Of a DNA stretch of 64,000 nucleotides, positions 8,313-16,538 are shown in pieces. Under the pieces are notes generated by a model, which saw only the letters and a list, made by a program, of their open reading frames with translations, was not told where the DNA came from and ran no database searches. The stretch is from assembly GCF_002979755.1 (NCBI RefSeq), contig NZ_PCPP01000003.1, positions 62,001 to 126,000 of the forward strand, written 5' to 3'. This DNA is from Chryseobacterium culicis. Lineage in GTDB: Bacteria > Bacteroidota > Bacteroidia > Flavobacteriales > Weeksellaceae. Position 1 is the first letter of the stretch, and the number at the start of each line of letters is the position of its first letter. The translations under genes and the position numbers were made by a program.

Positions 8313-8690
8313 ATGACAATGGAAAAACTAAGAACTTTAAGAAAGCAGAAAGGCTATACTCAGCAGCAGATTGCTGATCTTCTTGCTACGGATGTCTCCA
8401 ACTATAGCAGAAAAGAAAATGGAGATGTCAGAATATTTGATGACGAATGGGAAAAACTGGCTAAAGCTTTGGAAGTTCCTGTAGAAGATATCAAAGAAGA
8501 GAAAGAACCGAATGTTGTACAGAAAAATGAAAACATAACATTTAATGACACTAGTTCATTTCATCAGTCTGGCATCTATAATTGTAACGTTCCAAATTAC
8601 TTATTAGAAAATCAACAGGAATACATTAATCTTCTGAAAGAGCAGATTAAGGCTTTAAAAGAAGAAAATGAAAATTTAAAAAAGGGATAA
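8313..8690 (+). CDS. XRE-family helix-turn-helix regulator
   Basis: A 125-residue protein. Residues 4-60 form a Cro/C1-type HTH (LRTLRKQKGYTQQQIADLL...VSNYSRKENG); a polar linker follows, and residues 95-125 form a coiled coil (LLENQQEYINLLKEQIKAL, then KEENENLKK), probably for dimerisation. A -7 element TACATTTG lies at 8287-8294, 19 bases before the ATG. It diverges from the AAA ATPase gene and could control it, but similar regulators are common singletons in Chryseobacterium. A second ATG at 8319 is possible. No small-molecule binding domain is present. Confidence 0.88.
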   Translation: MTMEKLRTLRKQKGYTQQQIADLLATDVSNYSRKENGDVRIFDDEWEKLAKALEVPVEDIKEEKEPNVVQKNENITFNDTSSFHQSGIYNCNVPNYLLENQQEYINLLKEQIKALKEENENLKKG

Positions 8691-8709
8691 TCTCCTCTAC
8701 ATAAAGAAC

Positions 8710-8737
8710 AAAACGGCTTCCAATGGAAGCCGTTTTT
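8710..8737. terminator. Bidirectional terminator
   Basis: Stem AAACGGCTTCC/GGAAGCCGTTT with flanking A and T runs between convergent genes ending at 8690 (plus) and 8760 (minus). Confidence 0.85.
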
Positions 8738-8759
8738 ATTTTATACCTGTAAAAAGCTC

Positions 8760-8978
8760 CTATTCACGGTCTACAATTGCAATGAAGCTATTTTTTAAAA
8801 GATCGGAAGGATATACAAACTGATCACCATCTTCTCCCTTTACTACAATAGCTCCCTGCTCATCGTTCAGGCATTTGTCCAACTGGGTTTTCAGATCATT
8901 AAGTTTTCCATGAGCAGCCTCAATAATATAAGTTCCTGTAACATGTGTGATTTTGATAACTTTGGTTTCCATATACAT
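8760..8978 (-). CDS. Small conserved-looking protein of unknown function
   Basis: A 72-residue soluble protein with no signal peptide or membrane segment. The sequence alternates short strands and one helix (LNDLKTQLDKCL), and ends in a segment typical of compact alpha/beta domains (FIAIVDRE). I do not recognise the family. Start may be 8978 or the in-frame ATG at 8972 (METKVIKI). It shares a bidirectional terminator with the XRE regulator gene and looks monocistronic. Confidence 0.6.
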   Translation of the reverse strand: MYMETKVIKITHVTGTYIIEAAHGKLNDLKTQLDKCLNDEQGAIVVKGEDGDQFVYPSDLLKNSFIAIVDRE

Positions 8979-9416
8979 TTTGATTAGGAATTAAATGTAA
9001 GGATTTTACTTTAAGTATGAAGATATTTTCAGGAAGATAGACAAGCTGGCAGATACAAACTGGTTATTATAATGCCTTTCAGTGGAAGCCATTTTTCTTT
9101 TATTATTATCAAAACATCCATTTACCCCCTTCTAAAGCCCCTAAAGCCACTTCAATAAGGGTCGGGCGACCGTTCACCAACACCCTTTACCCCCTTACCC
9201 AAGGGGGTAAAGCCCCTTCACTAAGGGGGTAGAACCTCTTCCGAAGTGGCTGGAGACCGTACATGAACACCCTACAGGGGGTTATACAAGTCCCTGAAGA
9301 CCCTTGAGCAAGTCCCTCCAGACCCTTTCAAAGGGTATATACCCTGTCAGTCATCAGATTGTATTATATTTGTAAGGTTTCAATACTATAATAAAAACTA
9401 ATACTACTATATTCAG
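8979..9416. other. Spacer with C-rich repeats and a protease promoter
   Basis: 437 bases without a gene. The middle (9118-9355) is filled by CCCTT/AAGGG-type repeats described separately. A -7 element TATATTTG is at 9365-9372, 45 bases before the aspartyl protease ATG; no good -33 partner is visible. A half copy of the GGAAGCC terminator stem occurs near 9085. Confidence 0.6.
9118..9355. repeat. C-rich degenerate repeat cluster
   Basis: A patch far richer in C than the rest of the window, made of many copies of ACCCTT/CCCCTT and some inverted AAGGGGG. It contains an imperfect 22-base tandem (AAGTCCCTGAAGACCCTTGA and AAGTCCCTCCAGACCCTTTC, each plus two bases) at about 9288-9331, and an inverted pair TTACCC...GGGTAA at about 9197-9213. 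There is no ORF. It could be decayed repeat DNA or a structured RNA region. Confidence 0.6.
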
Positions 9417-10268
9417 ATGCTTATTCAATCCTTTATTAAAAAATCGGTTATTACCGCTTCATTAGCCATCACCTCTATGGCTTTTTCCCAAAAAATGCCT
9501 ATTTCTGTTCTTCCTTCCGGTCATCTGGTGGTAGGCGCTGAAATAGATGGTAAAAAGGGAAATTTTATTTTTGACACAGGAGGAGGAATCAATCTTTTCC
9601 TGGGAAACTTTTCCAAAGGTCTGGAACCCAAAGAAACGTATAACTATTTAACGGCTTTTCGGGCAACCGGTGAGAAAATGACGATTCCTCTTTTCAAATC
9701 AAAAGAGATTATTTTTAATGGTAAAAAATTTAAAGATACCTGGTACTCCACGCATGATATGGAGATGAAAGGAATTGACGGTTTAATTTCCCTTCCAATG
9801 CTTTATGATACAGAGTTTATCATAGATTATACCACCAACGAGCTTATCTTTCCAAAAGAAAAACTGAATGGCAAGAAAGTAATGGATATCCAGCTTTCTA
9901 CCAATGCAGACCAGTCCATGGACATTACAACCTATGTGCTTCTGAACAATAAATATAAGATTAACGTTCTTCTGGATTCCGGTTCCGGCAAAGATTCTTT
10001 CTGGCTGAGTGAACGCCTGATGAATACGATGGATATCAAAAAAGAAGGCCTGAATGTGGTTGAAAAGAAAAGTGAATTCAATCCTGATCTGACGACCAAG
10101 TTTTATAAAAGTGATATCGGCTCTATTTCTACCCCTTTTGCCACAGTTGAAAAGCCTAAGGTCTTTTTTGTAGACGGTCTTATTTATGAAGGTAAAACAA
10201 GCATCAACTGGCTGGGGAAAAAACTGGGATTCAATCTTAAGGAGAAGAAAATCTATATTCTGGATTAG
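9417..10268 (+). CDS. Retropepsin-like aspartyl protease, exported
   Basis: A 283-residue protein with a signal peptide (1-25, ending MAFSQ). It has two copies of the aspartic-protease active-site motif: FIFDTGGG (D53) and VLLDSGSG (D187), each followed by a hydrophobic strand, so both halves of a pepsin-like site are present in one chain. It probably acts in the periplasm. It is a distant relative of the protein at 27622-28476, in which both Asp residues are lost. Transcribed alone; a -7 element lies 45 bases upstream and a REP-like hairpin lies 33 bases after the stop. Confidence 0.82.
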   Translation: MLIQSFIKKSVITASLAITSMAFSQKMPISVLPSGHLVVGAEIDGKKGNFIFDTGGGINLFLGNFSKGLEPKETYNYLTAFRATGEKMTIPLFKSKEIIFNGKKFKDTWYSTHDMEMKGIDGLISLPMLYDTEFIIDYTTNELIFPKEKLNGKKVMDIQLSTNADQSMDITTYVLLNNKYKINVLLDSGSGKDSFWLSERLMNTMDIKKEGLNVVEKKSEFNPDLTTKFYKSDIGSISTPFATVEKPKVFFVDGLIYEGKTSINWLGKKLGFNLKEKKIYILD

Positions 10269-10764
10269 AAATATAATTACAGAAAACGGCTGTATTAGAA
10301 TTGTCATTCTGACGCAGGAAGAATCCCAAACATCAATAAGATTCTTCCTTCGTCAGAATGACAAACAGTATGAATATTCAGGGTAAGAGTTTCAATCTTA
10401 TTTCCTTCAGCATCCCGCAAAATGATCATTTTTTATACATAAAACCTGTATTGTTATTCTGTCATTCCGTAGGAATCTAGATTGTTACTTTTTATTAAAA
10501 GACAAAAAAGATTGTTTAGATTCTTTCAGAATGACAAATGAGAACAAATGTATTTACAGATAGACATTATTTTCCTGTCGGCTCGAATAATTCAATCTTA
10601 TTCCCTTCAGGATCTGCAAATGACCATTTTTTATACATAAAACCTGCATTGTTATTCTGTCATTCCGTAGGAATCTAGATTGATACTTTTTATTAAAAGA
10701 CAAAAAAGATTGTTTAGATTCTTTCGGAATGACAAATGAGAACAAATGTATTTACAGACAGACA
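10269..10764. other. Repeat-filled spacer
   Basis: Nearly 500 bases between protease and VOC genes, made of one long hairpin (10301-10364) and a tandem duplication of the VOC gene's 3' end with an attached inverted repeat (10391-10788). The ORFs that cross it are not convincing genes. Confidence 0.75.
10301..10364. repeat. REP-like palindrome
   Basis: Arms at 10301-10325 and 10340-10364 pair in 24 of 25 positions around a 14-base loop; the arm begins TTGTCATTCTGACG. There is no T run, so it is probably a dispersed extragenic palindrome rather than a simple terminator, though it may protect the protease mRNA 3' end. Confidence 0.85.
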
Positions 10765-10788
10765 TTACTTTCCTGCTGGCTCGAATAA
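10391..10788. repeat. 198-base tandem duplication of the VOC gene 3' end
   Basis: Two units of about 198 bases (10391-10590, 10591-10788) lead into the real gene end. Each carries the last 40 or so bases of the VOC coding strand (GCTCGAATAATTCAATCTTA) plus an element with inverted ends TGTCATTCCGTAGGAATCTA (10460-10479, 10658-10677) and TAGATTCTTTC.GAATGACA (10517-10536, 10715-10734). Units differ by few bases, so the duplication is fairly recent. A 63-codon ORF across it is an artefact. Confidence 0.85.
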
Positions 10789-11142
10789 TTCAATCTTATT
10801 TCCTTCAGGATCCAGGATGTGCACAAACTTTCCGTATTCATAAGTAGCAACCTCATCCAATACCGTTACCCCTTCTTTTTTCAGTTCTTCTACCAATGCT
10901 TCAATATTTTCTACATGATAATTGATCATAAATTCTTTGGCAGAAGGTTCAAAATACTGAGTCGACTCTTTAAAAGGGCTCCACAGCGTATATCCTTCTT
11001 TCCCGGACTCTGCGTCTTTCCAGTCGAATTTCGCTCCGTAGGGACTGGTGGGTAATCCAAGGTGGGTTTTGTACCATTCATTTACTTGTTCCGGATCTTT
11101 GCACTTAAAGAAGATTCCTCCGATAGCAGTTACTCTTTTCAT
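10765..11142 (-). CDS. VOC family protein (glyoxalase/bleomycin resistance fold)
   Basis: A 125-residue single-domain vicinal-oxygen-chelate protein. It shows the paired beta-alpha-beta-beta-beta layout: GGIFFKCKDPEQVNEWYKTHLGL at the start and YGKFVHILDPEGNKIELFEP at the end, the second being the classic metal-ligand Glu segment (D-P-x-G-N-x-x-E). Function within the family (lyase, dioxygenase or resistance) cannot be told. It is monocistronic. Its 3' end has been copied twice into the downstream spacer by tandem duplication, leaving this gene intact. Confidence 0.9.
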   Translation of the reverse strand: MKRVTAIGGIFFKCKDPEQVNEWYKTHLGLPTSPYGAKFDWKDAESGKEGYTLWSPFKESTQYFEPSAKEFMINYHVENIEALVEELKKEGVTVLDEVATYEYGKFVHILDPEGNKIELFEPAGK

Positions 11143-11485
11143 TTTTTATTCGTTTTTATTCAGTCTATAGTTTTCTGATGCAAATTTAATGTGTTTTGCA
11201 GTTTCACAAATATATTAATGTTTTGATTACCTATTTCACGAATTTCTCATTGAATATTTGATATGAAGAAATATTTTTGTTGGAAAACGCAAAGGCGCAA
11301 GTAATCTTAAAAAAGACTGTTATAAGGCGCAAAGATTTTATCTCCGATAAAATTGATAACTGCACATTTTTAAATCTCTCGCTGATTTTGCAGATAAAGC
11401 AGATCAATTATTATGAAAAAAATCTGCGTAATCTCCATAATCTGCGAGAACATTCACTGAAAATTTTCTGAAACATTTTATAATA

Positions 11486-11604
11486 TTAAACCATTAAGAT
11501 GAATTAAATAATTAAGAACATTAAGATAAAGCGCCACAATTTCTAAAACATCTTAGATGTTTCCTTAACTTTCCTTCACAGCTTCAAGTTCCTTAATGGT
11601 TTAA
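11486..11604. repeat. Palindromic intergenic element, copy 1
   Basis: Ends TTAAACCATTAAG (11486-11498) and CTTAATGGTTTAA (11592-11604) are perfect inverted repeats; the interior is AAG/CTT-rich with internal pairing. Related copies are at 35119, 46163, 46335 and 57439, with a diverged one at 50981. Confidence 0.8.
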
Positions 11605-11643
11605 AATAATTTGAAGATCTCTTCTCCTTTGTGTTTTCCAATA

Positions 11644-11671
11644 AAAAAAGCGTACCCATGGGGTACGCTTT
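11644..11671 (-). terminator. trxB terminator
   Basis: Stem AAAGCGTACCC/GGGTACGCTTT with loop ATG and T run on the minus strand, 23 bases after the trxB stop. Confidence 0.92.
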
Positions 11672-11693
11672 GTATTGTATAAGTTGAATACGA

Positions 11694-12635
11694 TTAGTGT
11701 AATTCAGCTAAATATTTTTCTGCATCCATTGCAGACATACATCCGCTTCCTGCAGCGGTAATAGCCTGTCTGTAGATATGATCCTGAACGTCACCAGCAG
11801 CAAATACTCCCGGAAGATTCGTTCTTGTAGAACCTTTTTCAGTAAGAATATATCCGTTCTCATCAAGATCTACCTGACCTACGAAGATATCGGTATTCGG
11901 TTTGTGACCAATCGCAATAAAGATCCCTTCAACATCCACTGTAGATTTCTCCTGAGTCTGGTTATTGATGATCACTGCTCTTTCTACTAAACTGTTTTCT
12001 CCTTCAATCCCGATTAACTCGTGGTGGAATTTCACTTCAATATTCGGAGTGCTTTCTACTCTGTGAACCATTGCTTTTGAAGCTCTGAAAACGTCTTTTC
12101 TTACCAACAGGGTTACTTTCTTACATAATTTCGCAAGATAAGTAGCCTCTTCAGCCGCAGTATCTCCCGCTCCTACTACCACTACATCTTTTCCTCTGTA
12201 GAAGAATCCGTCACAGGTAGCACAAGCCGAAACACCACCTCCTGCATATTTTTTCTCATCATCAAGACCTAAATATTTTGCTGTAGCTCCTGTAGAGATA
12301 ATCACTGTTTTAGCAAGGATTTCTTTGTTTCCTGCATATAATTTGTGAACACCGCCTACTTCCTTAGAGAATTCAGCTTTAGTGATCATTTCGTAGTGAA
12401 CTTTGGTTTCAAATCTTTCTGCCTGTTTTTGCAGATCCATCATCATTTCAGGACCTGTAATCCCGGCTGGATACCCTGGGAAGTTATCAACTTCTGTAGT
12501 GGTTGTTAATTGTCCGCCCGGCTCCAGACCTGTATACAATTCAGGTTTCAAGTCTGCTCTTGCTGCATAGATAGCAGCGGTGAAGCCAGAAGGCCCGGAT
12601 CCAACGATCACACAATCTAAAATGTTTTGCTCCAT
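11694..12635 (-). CDS. trxB: Thioredoxin-disulfide reductase
   Basis: A 313-residue flavoprotein of the usual length. The FAD-binding motif GSGPSG is at residues 12-17, the redox pair CATC at 138-141, an NADPH-binding GAGDTA segment near 155, and the C-terminal FAD motif GVFAAGDVQD is present. It transfers electrons from NADPH to thioredoxin in the cytoplasm, supporting ribonucleotide reductase and disulfide repair. The start is supported by the N-terminal Rossmann strand directly after Met. A strong terminator follows; the gene appears monocistronic with a 264-base spacer upstream. Confidence 0.97.
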   Translation of the reverse strand: MEQNILDCVIVGSGPSGFTAAIYAARADLKPELYTGLEPGGQLTTTTEVDNFPGYPAGITGPEMMMDLQKQAERFETKVHYEMITKAEFSKEVGGVHKLYAGNKEILAKTVIISTGATAKYLGLDDEKKYAGGGVSACATCDGFFYRGKDVVVVGAGDTAAEEATYLAKLCKKVTLLVRKDVFRASKAMVHRVESTPNIEVKFHHELIGIEGENSLVERAVIINNQTQEKSTVDVEGIFIAIGHKPNTDIFVGQVDLDENGYILTEKGSTRTNLPGVFAAGDVQDHIYRQAITAAGSGCMSAMDAEKYLAELH

Positions 12636-12899
12636 AATTTACTTTATTCGAAAAGATTTAATTTGAATTAAGACTGCTAATTTCGGAATTTTTAATTTCT
12701 CTTTAAAGTTATTTTAATGATACTTGTCAATATCTGATATGTTGAATTTCGATAGGAGTTGTTTTTGGGTTCGGTATTCGGGATTCAAGTTTAGGGGTTT
12801 GATGCGAAGATTAAAAACTTCTGTTTTCATAACCCGCATCAAGCATCACAGACTCACTTCATCACCACGTATCACGTAACTCATTGCCACACATCCTGT

Positions 12900-13937
12900 T
12901 TACACTTTCATCTTAATCTTATCTACATTGATAATTTTATATACCAATTCTCTGATCAGTTCCGCATCACCCATATTCACTGCTCCAAGTCCTTTTCCTT
13001 TCATATCAAATTCGCGAAGAATAGAAATAACCCTTGTCGCATGTTTTAAAGGATAAAGTCTTGCACTTTCTGCATAGTCTTTAATAAAATAAGGATTTAC
13101 TCCCATTTGTGAGGCAATCGTTTGTGGAGACTGCCCTGCCATAGTCTGGTAGATAATAACGTTTGAAAAATAATTGTACAGGCTTGCCAGCATCATGACA
13201 AAAGGATTATTCTTCGGATTTTTTCCCATAAAATGGGCAATTTTAAAGGCTGCATTGGCATTTTTAGTTCCCAAAGCCTTTTGAAGTTCAAAAATATTAT
13301 ATTCTTTACTGATCCCGATATGGTTTTCCACGATCGATCCGTCAAGAATCTCTCCTTCTTTAAGAATGATCTTTAACTTGTTCAGTTCATTAGCAATTCT
13401 TGAAAGGTCGTTCCCTAAGTATTCTGCCAGAAGATGAGAAATATTGGGAGCCGTTTTGATAGACAGCTTTATACATTCATCTGAGATCCATTTGGGAAGA
13501 TTATTTTCCTTTACAGATTCACTCAGGAAAAGAGCTTTGGCTTTGTCTAGCGCTTTGGTCGCTTTTTTTCTGCTGTCAAGTTTCTTATGTTTATGCGCAA
13601 AAACCAGCACTGTAGAAGGCACCGGATTTTCTACATAAGATTCCAGAATTCTGTTTTCCTCTTCATTGAATCTTAAATCCTGTGCTTCTTTTACAATAAT
13701 CACCTGCTTATCACCCATCATCGGAAACTGTCTCGCCAGGGAAAGAACTTCCTGATAGGACGTATCTTTTCCGTAGGTAACCGTTTGGTTGAAAGCTTTT
13801 TCATCTTCTTCCAAAAAGTTATGCTCAAGCGCTTTTACCACAACATCAATAAAGTAAGCTTCTTCTCCGTGGAAAAAATAAATAGGTAAAACTTCTTTAT
13901 TTTTAATATTTTTGAGGATTAAATCTAATTCTTTCAT
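12900..13937 (-). CDS. holA: DNA polymerase III subunit delta
   Basis: A 345-residue clamp-loader subunit. The N-terminal segment IYFFHGEEAYFID (19-31) and the following AAA+-like domain I, the lid and the C-terminal helical collar domain (LIRELVYKI at the end) match HolA. It opens the sliding clamp as part of the delta-tau/gamma-delta' loader in replication. It is divergent from an HsdR_N-like gene whose start codon is only 7 bases away, so the promoters of both must lie inside the neighbouring coding sequence. This divergent pair is, to my knowledge, common in Bacteroidetes. Confidence 0.93.
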   Translation of the reverse strand: MKELDLILKNIKNKEVLPIYFFHGEEAYFIDVVVKALEHNFLEEDEKAFNQTVTYGKDTSYQEVLSLARQFPMMGDKQVIIVKEAQDLRFNEEENRILESYVENPVPSTVLVFAHKHKKLDSRKKATKALDKAKALFLSESVKENNLPKWISDECIKLSIKTAPNISHLLAEYLGNDLSRIANELNKLKIILKEGEILDGSIVENHIGISKEYNIFELQKALGTKNANAAFKIAHFMGKNPKNNPFVMMLASLYNYFSNVIIYQTMAGQSPQTIASQMGVNPYFIKDYAESARLYPLKHATRVISILREFDMKGKGLGAVNMGDAELIRELVYKIINVDKIKMKV

Positions 13938-13944
13938 CTTACTA

Positions 13945-14376
13945 ATGGAACTTCCAAAACTGAATTTTCAGGAAACTTTTGATTTTAAATTCAAGAAAGA
14001 CAAAGATAAGTTTTTTATTTATGATTTGGTTCGTAAAACTTATCTTCTGCTCACTCCTGAGGAATGGGTCAGACAGCACTGGATACACTATTACCTTACC
14101 GTAAAATCCTACTCCACCTCTGCCCTGATTACCGAAAAAAAGATTGTGCTGAACGGTCTTACCAAACGAATTGATCTCCTGATTACAGAAAAAACAGAAC
14201 CTATAATTCTGATCGAATGTAAAGCTCCACAGATTAAATTAACAGAAAAGACTTTTGAACAGACAGCCCGATACAATTCCATTATCGGAGCCCGGGAAAT
14301 CATCCTTACCAACGGACTTCAGCATATCAATGCTTACTATAAAGACGGACAGTATCAGTTTTACAGACCGGAATAG
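13945..14376 (+). CDS. HsdR N-terminal-like nuclease-fold protein
   Basis: A 143-residue protein with the PD-(D/E)xK core of the type I restriction HsdR N-terminal domain: D77 in RIDLLI and E91-x-K93 in IILIECKAP, followed by a helix (KTFEQTARYNSI) as in nucleases. It lacks any helicase or specificity domain, and no hsdM/hsdS lies nearby, so it is a stand-alone small protein, perhaps a DNA repair nuclease tied to replication, given its position opposite holA. I chose ATG 13945 (MELPKLNF), because the earlier ATG at 13912 would overlap the holA start by 26 bases. Confidence 0.8.
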   Translation: MELPKLNFQETFDFKFKKDKDKFFIYDLVRKTYLLLTPEEWVRQHWIHYYLTVKSYSTSALITEKKIVLNGLTKRIDLLITEKTEPIILIECKAPQIKLTEKTFEQTARYNSIIGAREIILTNGLQHINAYYKDGQYQFYRPE

Positions 14377-14484
14377 CACAAAATCATTTCCGTTTACCAA
14401 TATTGATAAGAACGGTAAAAAATTCCCATCCTTTGGAGGGATGATTCACAAAAATATTACGACTTCAAAACACTATTAATTATT

Positions 14485-15096
14485 ATGAAAATAAAAAACA
14501 TCATATTCGATTTCGGAGGGGTACTCATGGACTGGAATCCCAGATATTATTTCAAAACATATTTTAATGATAATGAAAAAATGGAATACTTCCTTGAAAA
14601 CATCGCTCAGGATGAATGGAATGTAGAACAGGACAGAGGAAGAAGTCTTGCTGAAGGAACAGAAATTCAGGTGAAAAAATTCCCGGAATGGGAAAAAGAG
14701 ATCCGCGCTTTCTATGACAACTGGACTGTGATGCTGAAAAGCGATATTCCACAGAATGTAGAGGTGCTCCGAAAGCTTAAAAATACGGATTATCATTTAT
14801 TCGGACTGACCAACTGGTCTGCAGAAACCTTCCCTTATGCATTGGAAAACTATGATTTCTTCCAGATCTTCGAAGGTAAAATTGTAGTGTCCGGAACAGA
14901 AAAACTGATCAAACCTGACCCTAAAATCTGGCATGTATTGTTGGAAAGATACAACATCAAAGCAGAAGAATCTCTTTTCATAGATGATAATACGAAGAAT
15001 ATTGAAATGGCAAAATCACTGGGATTTATTACGATTCAGGTTTTCCCGGAGACAGACTTAGCAAAGGAATTGAAGAAATTTGGAGTTGAGGTTTAG
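14485..15096 (+). CDS. HAD-IA family phosphatase (YihX-like)
   Basis: A 203-residue HAD phosphatase. Motif I is IFDFGGVLMDWNP (nucleophile D9); the D-x-G form is typical of the YihX-like sugar-phosphate phosphatases. Motif II is GLTNWS near residue 109, motif III is the Lys in KLIKPDPKIW near 143, and motif IV is FIDDNTKNIE near 168. Length fits a class I enzyme with a small helical cap. The substrate is probably a sugar phosphate, by analogy with YihX (glucose 1-phosphate). It follows the HsdR_N-like gene by 108 bases and may share its transcript. Confidence 0.88.
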   Translation: MKIKNIIFDFGGVLMDWNPRYYFKTYFNDNEKMEYFLENIAQDEWNVEQDRGRSLAEGTEIQVKKFPEWEKEIRAFYDNWTVMLKSDIPQNVEVLRKLKNTDYHLFGLTNWSAETFPYALENYDFFQIFEGKIVVSGTEKLIKPDPKIWHVLLERYNIKAEESLFIDDNTKNIEMAKSLGFITIQVFPETDLAKELKKFGVEV

Positions 15097-15161
15097 TCTT
15101 TAAAATATTTTCTTAATTTTAATACTGCTTTTATCAATTTCTAACTCACAAACAATTAATT

Positions 15162-15905
15162 ATGATACGTTCCATCTTATTAACCACCATGATGATCACC
15201 TCGGGAACCTTTTTCAGTCAGAAACTTAAAACTGTTTCTTATCAGGATGGTTCGCAGAAACTGAATGGTCTCATTACGTCCAATGCAGGAAAAAAACTTC
15301 CGGGTGTATTGATTCTTCCTGCCTGGAAAGGTATTGATGAAGAAGCTAAAACAGCAGCTGCGGAGCTTGAAAAACAAGGTTATATTGCCTTTATCGCTGA
15401 CATTTACGGGGAAGGAAAAATTCCTGCCGACAATGAATCTGCGGCAAAGAGCTCAGGATATTATAAACAGAATTATCAGGAGTACCAGAAAAGAATTTCA
15501 CTGGCATTAGAACAACTCAAGAAAAACGGAGCCATTTCTGATAAAATAGCGGTTATCGGTTATTGTTTTGGGGGTACAGGTGCGTTGGAATCCGCAAGAG
15601 GACATCTGCCTGTAGCGGGTGTGGTGTCTATTCATGGAAGCCTGAGCAGAGATCAAAGCAGAAAAAATGAACCCTTAACCGCAAAAATTCTGGTTGAGAA
15701 TCCGGCTGATGATAAAAGTGTAACTCCGGATGATTACAATAACCTCATCAAAGAAATGAACGATGGAAATGCCGACTGGCAGATTATTACGTATGCCCAT
15801 TCAAAACATACGTTTACAGATCCGAAATCTCCGGATTATAATGCAACAATGGCTAAAAGAGCATGGAACCATACTCTGATGTTCCTGAAAGAAATACTGA
15901 AATAG
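15162..15905 (+). CDS. Dienelactone hydrolase family protein, exported
   Basis: A 247-residue alpha/beta hydrolase with a signal peptide (1-20, ending FFSQ). The nucleophile elbow is GYCFGG (C135), the Cys version typical of dienelactone hydrolases; an acid in NPADDKS (183-184) and H216 in HSKHTF complete the triad. The secreted form with this layout is common in Bacteroidetes; its substrate is unknown and need not be a dienelactone. It begins 65 bases after the HAD gene and ends at a strong terminator, so it may be the last gene of that unit. Confidence 0.88.
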   Translation: MIRSILLTTMMITSGTFFSQKLKTVSYQDGSQKLNGLITSNAGKKLPGVLILPAWKGIDEEAKTAAAELEKQGYIAFIADIYGEGKIPADNESAAKSSGYYKQNYQEYQKRISLALEQLKKNGAISDKIAVIGYCFGGTGALESARGHLPVAGVVSIHGSLSRDQSRKNEPLTAKILVENPADDKSVTPDDYNNLIKEMNDGNADWQIITYAHSKHTFTDPKSPDYNATMAKRAWNHTLMFLKEILK

Positions 15906-15921
15906 AATTACTAACCAAAAT

Positions 15922-15960
15922 AAAAAAGGCAAATCCGCAGTTCAGTGGATTTGCCTTTTA
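15922..15960. terminator. Bidirectional terminator
   Basis: Stem AAAAGGCAAATCC/GGATTTGCCTTTT between the dienelactone hydrolase gene (plus) and the PEGA lipoprotein gene (minus), with A and T runs on both sides. Confidence 0.9.
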
Positions 15961-15977
15961 TTTTTTATCAGAATTAA

Positions 15978-16358
15978 TTATGGTTTAGCTTGCAGCTCTA
16001 CATCATATTTCTTTGGGGAATATTTGGTCAGAGAGCCTGTAGCAGCATCAATTCCCACTCCTATTGCTCCTCCGAGAATAATATTCAGTAAAGTCACAGC
16101 ATTAAAGTTTTTGGTAAGCTTTACTTCTTTCTTCTCAAATCCTTCTTTTTCAAAGGTAACCATCTGCTTACCCAAAGCTCTTGGGATTTTAGTTGTACAA
16201 GGTGTTGTACATTTTTCTATTCCTTTGTGAAACACTTTTGCCCCTTCAGGATTTGAAGAAAAAGCTATTGAATCCTGAGTTCCTGTAAAAATGGTTGCAC
16301 ATGAAGTGGTAGAAAAGGCAATCCCCAGCATCAATACAATTGATAATTTGTTTTTCAT
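15978..16358 (-). CDS. PEGA domain lipoprotein
   Basis: A 126-residue lipoprotein: signal peptide and lipobox TTSC with the acylated Cys at residue 20, followed by a PEGA domain recognisable by SNPEGAKVFHKGIEKC and the beta strands up to about residue 80 (MVTFEKEGFEKKEVKL). A hydrophobic Gly-rich segment (LLNIILGGAIGVGIDAATG) near 92-110 may insert in or touch a membrane. It is probably anchored in the inner or outer membrane facing the periplasm. No function is known for such single-domain proteins. Monocistronic, with a terminator shared with the convergent hydrolase gene. Confidence 0.87.
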   Translation of the reverse strand: MKNKLSIVLMLGIAFSTTSCATIFTGTQDSIAFSSNPEGAKVFHKGIEKCTTPCTTKIPRALGKQMVTFEKEGFEKKEVKLTKNFNAVTLLNIILGGAIGVGIDAATGSLTKYSPKKYDVELQAKP

Positions 16359-16538
16359 AGATCTTAATTAGTTCATTTTTTTAAGTCCGCGAACTTACAA
16401 AATAATTCAAAAACAAACGCTATCAATGGATGCAAATATCTTACAAAACATAGTAATCATAAGGATTACAGGATAATAAATCACAAAAACGCACCTTAGT
16501 GCGCTCTTTCATCAATATTAGTTTTTACCGGTACATCT

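Larger units (their letters stand above)
11143..11693. other. Spacer with repeats, no gene
   Basis: About 550 bases. 11277-11460 holds decayed repeat-like sequence (CGCAAAGGCGCAAG near 11288; CTGATTTTGCAGAT... and ...AATCTGCGAGAA near 11381-11451, partly inverted), which also occurs as a half copy near 29600. 11486-11604 is a long palindromic element. A 64-codon ORF crosses the region but has repeat-derived composition. Confidence 0.6.

Noticed and set aside
9118-9355. Possible CRISPR array in the C-rich repeats
   Set aside because: Repeat units are short, degenerate and unevenly spaced, without distinct spacers; no cas genes are in the window.
9783-10307. 174-codon ORF opposite the aspartyl protease
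   Set aside because: Antisense shadow of a gene with signal peptide and active-site motifs; no features of its own.
10554-10745. 63-codon minus-strand ORF
   Set aside because: It lies entirely in the tandem repeat unit and has no protein-like features; the same frame is not kept in the other unit.
11277-11471. 64-codon ORF in the trxB-VOC spacer
   Set aside because: Composed of decayed repeat sequence shared with other spacers; no start context or conserved features.
13912-13944. Upstream start for the HsdR_N-like gene
   Set aside because: It would overlap the holA coding start by 26 bases and adds residues without family resemblance; ATG 13945 is better.
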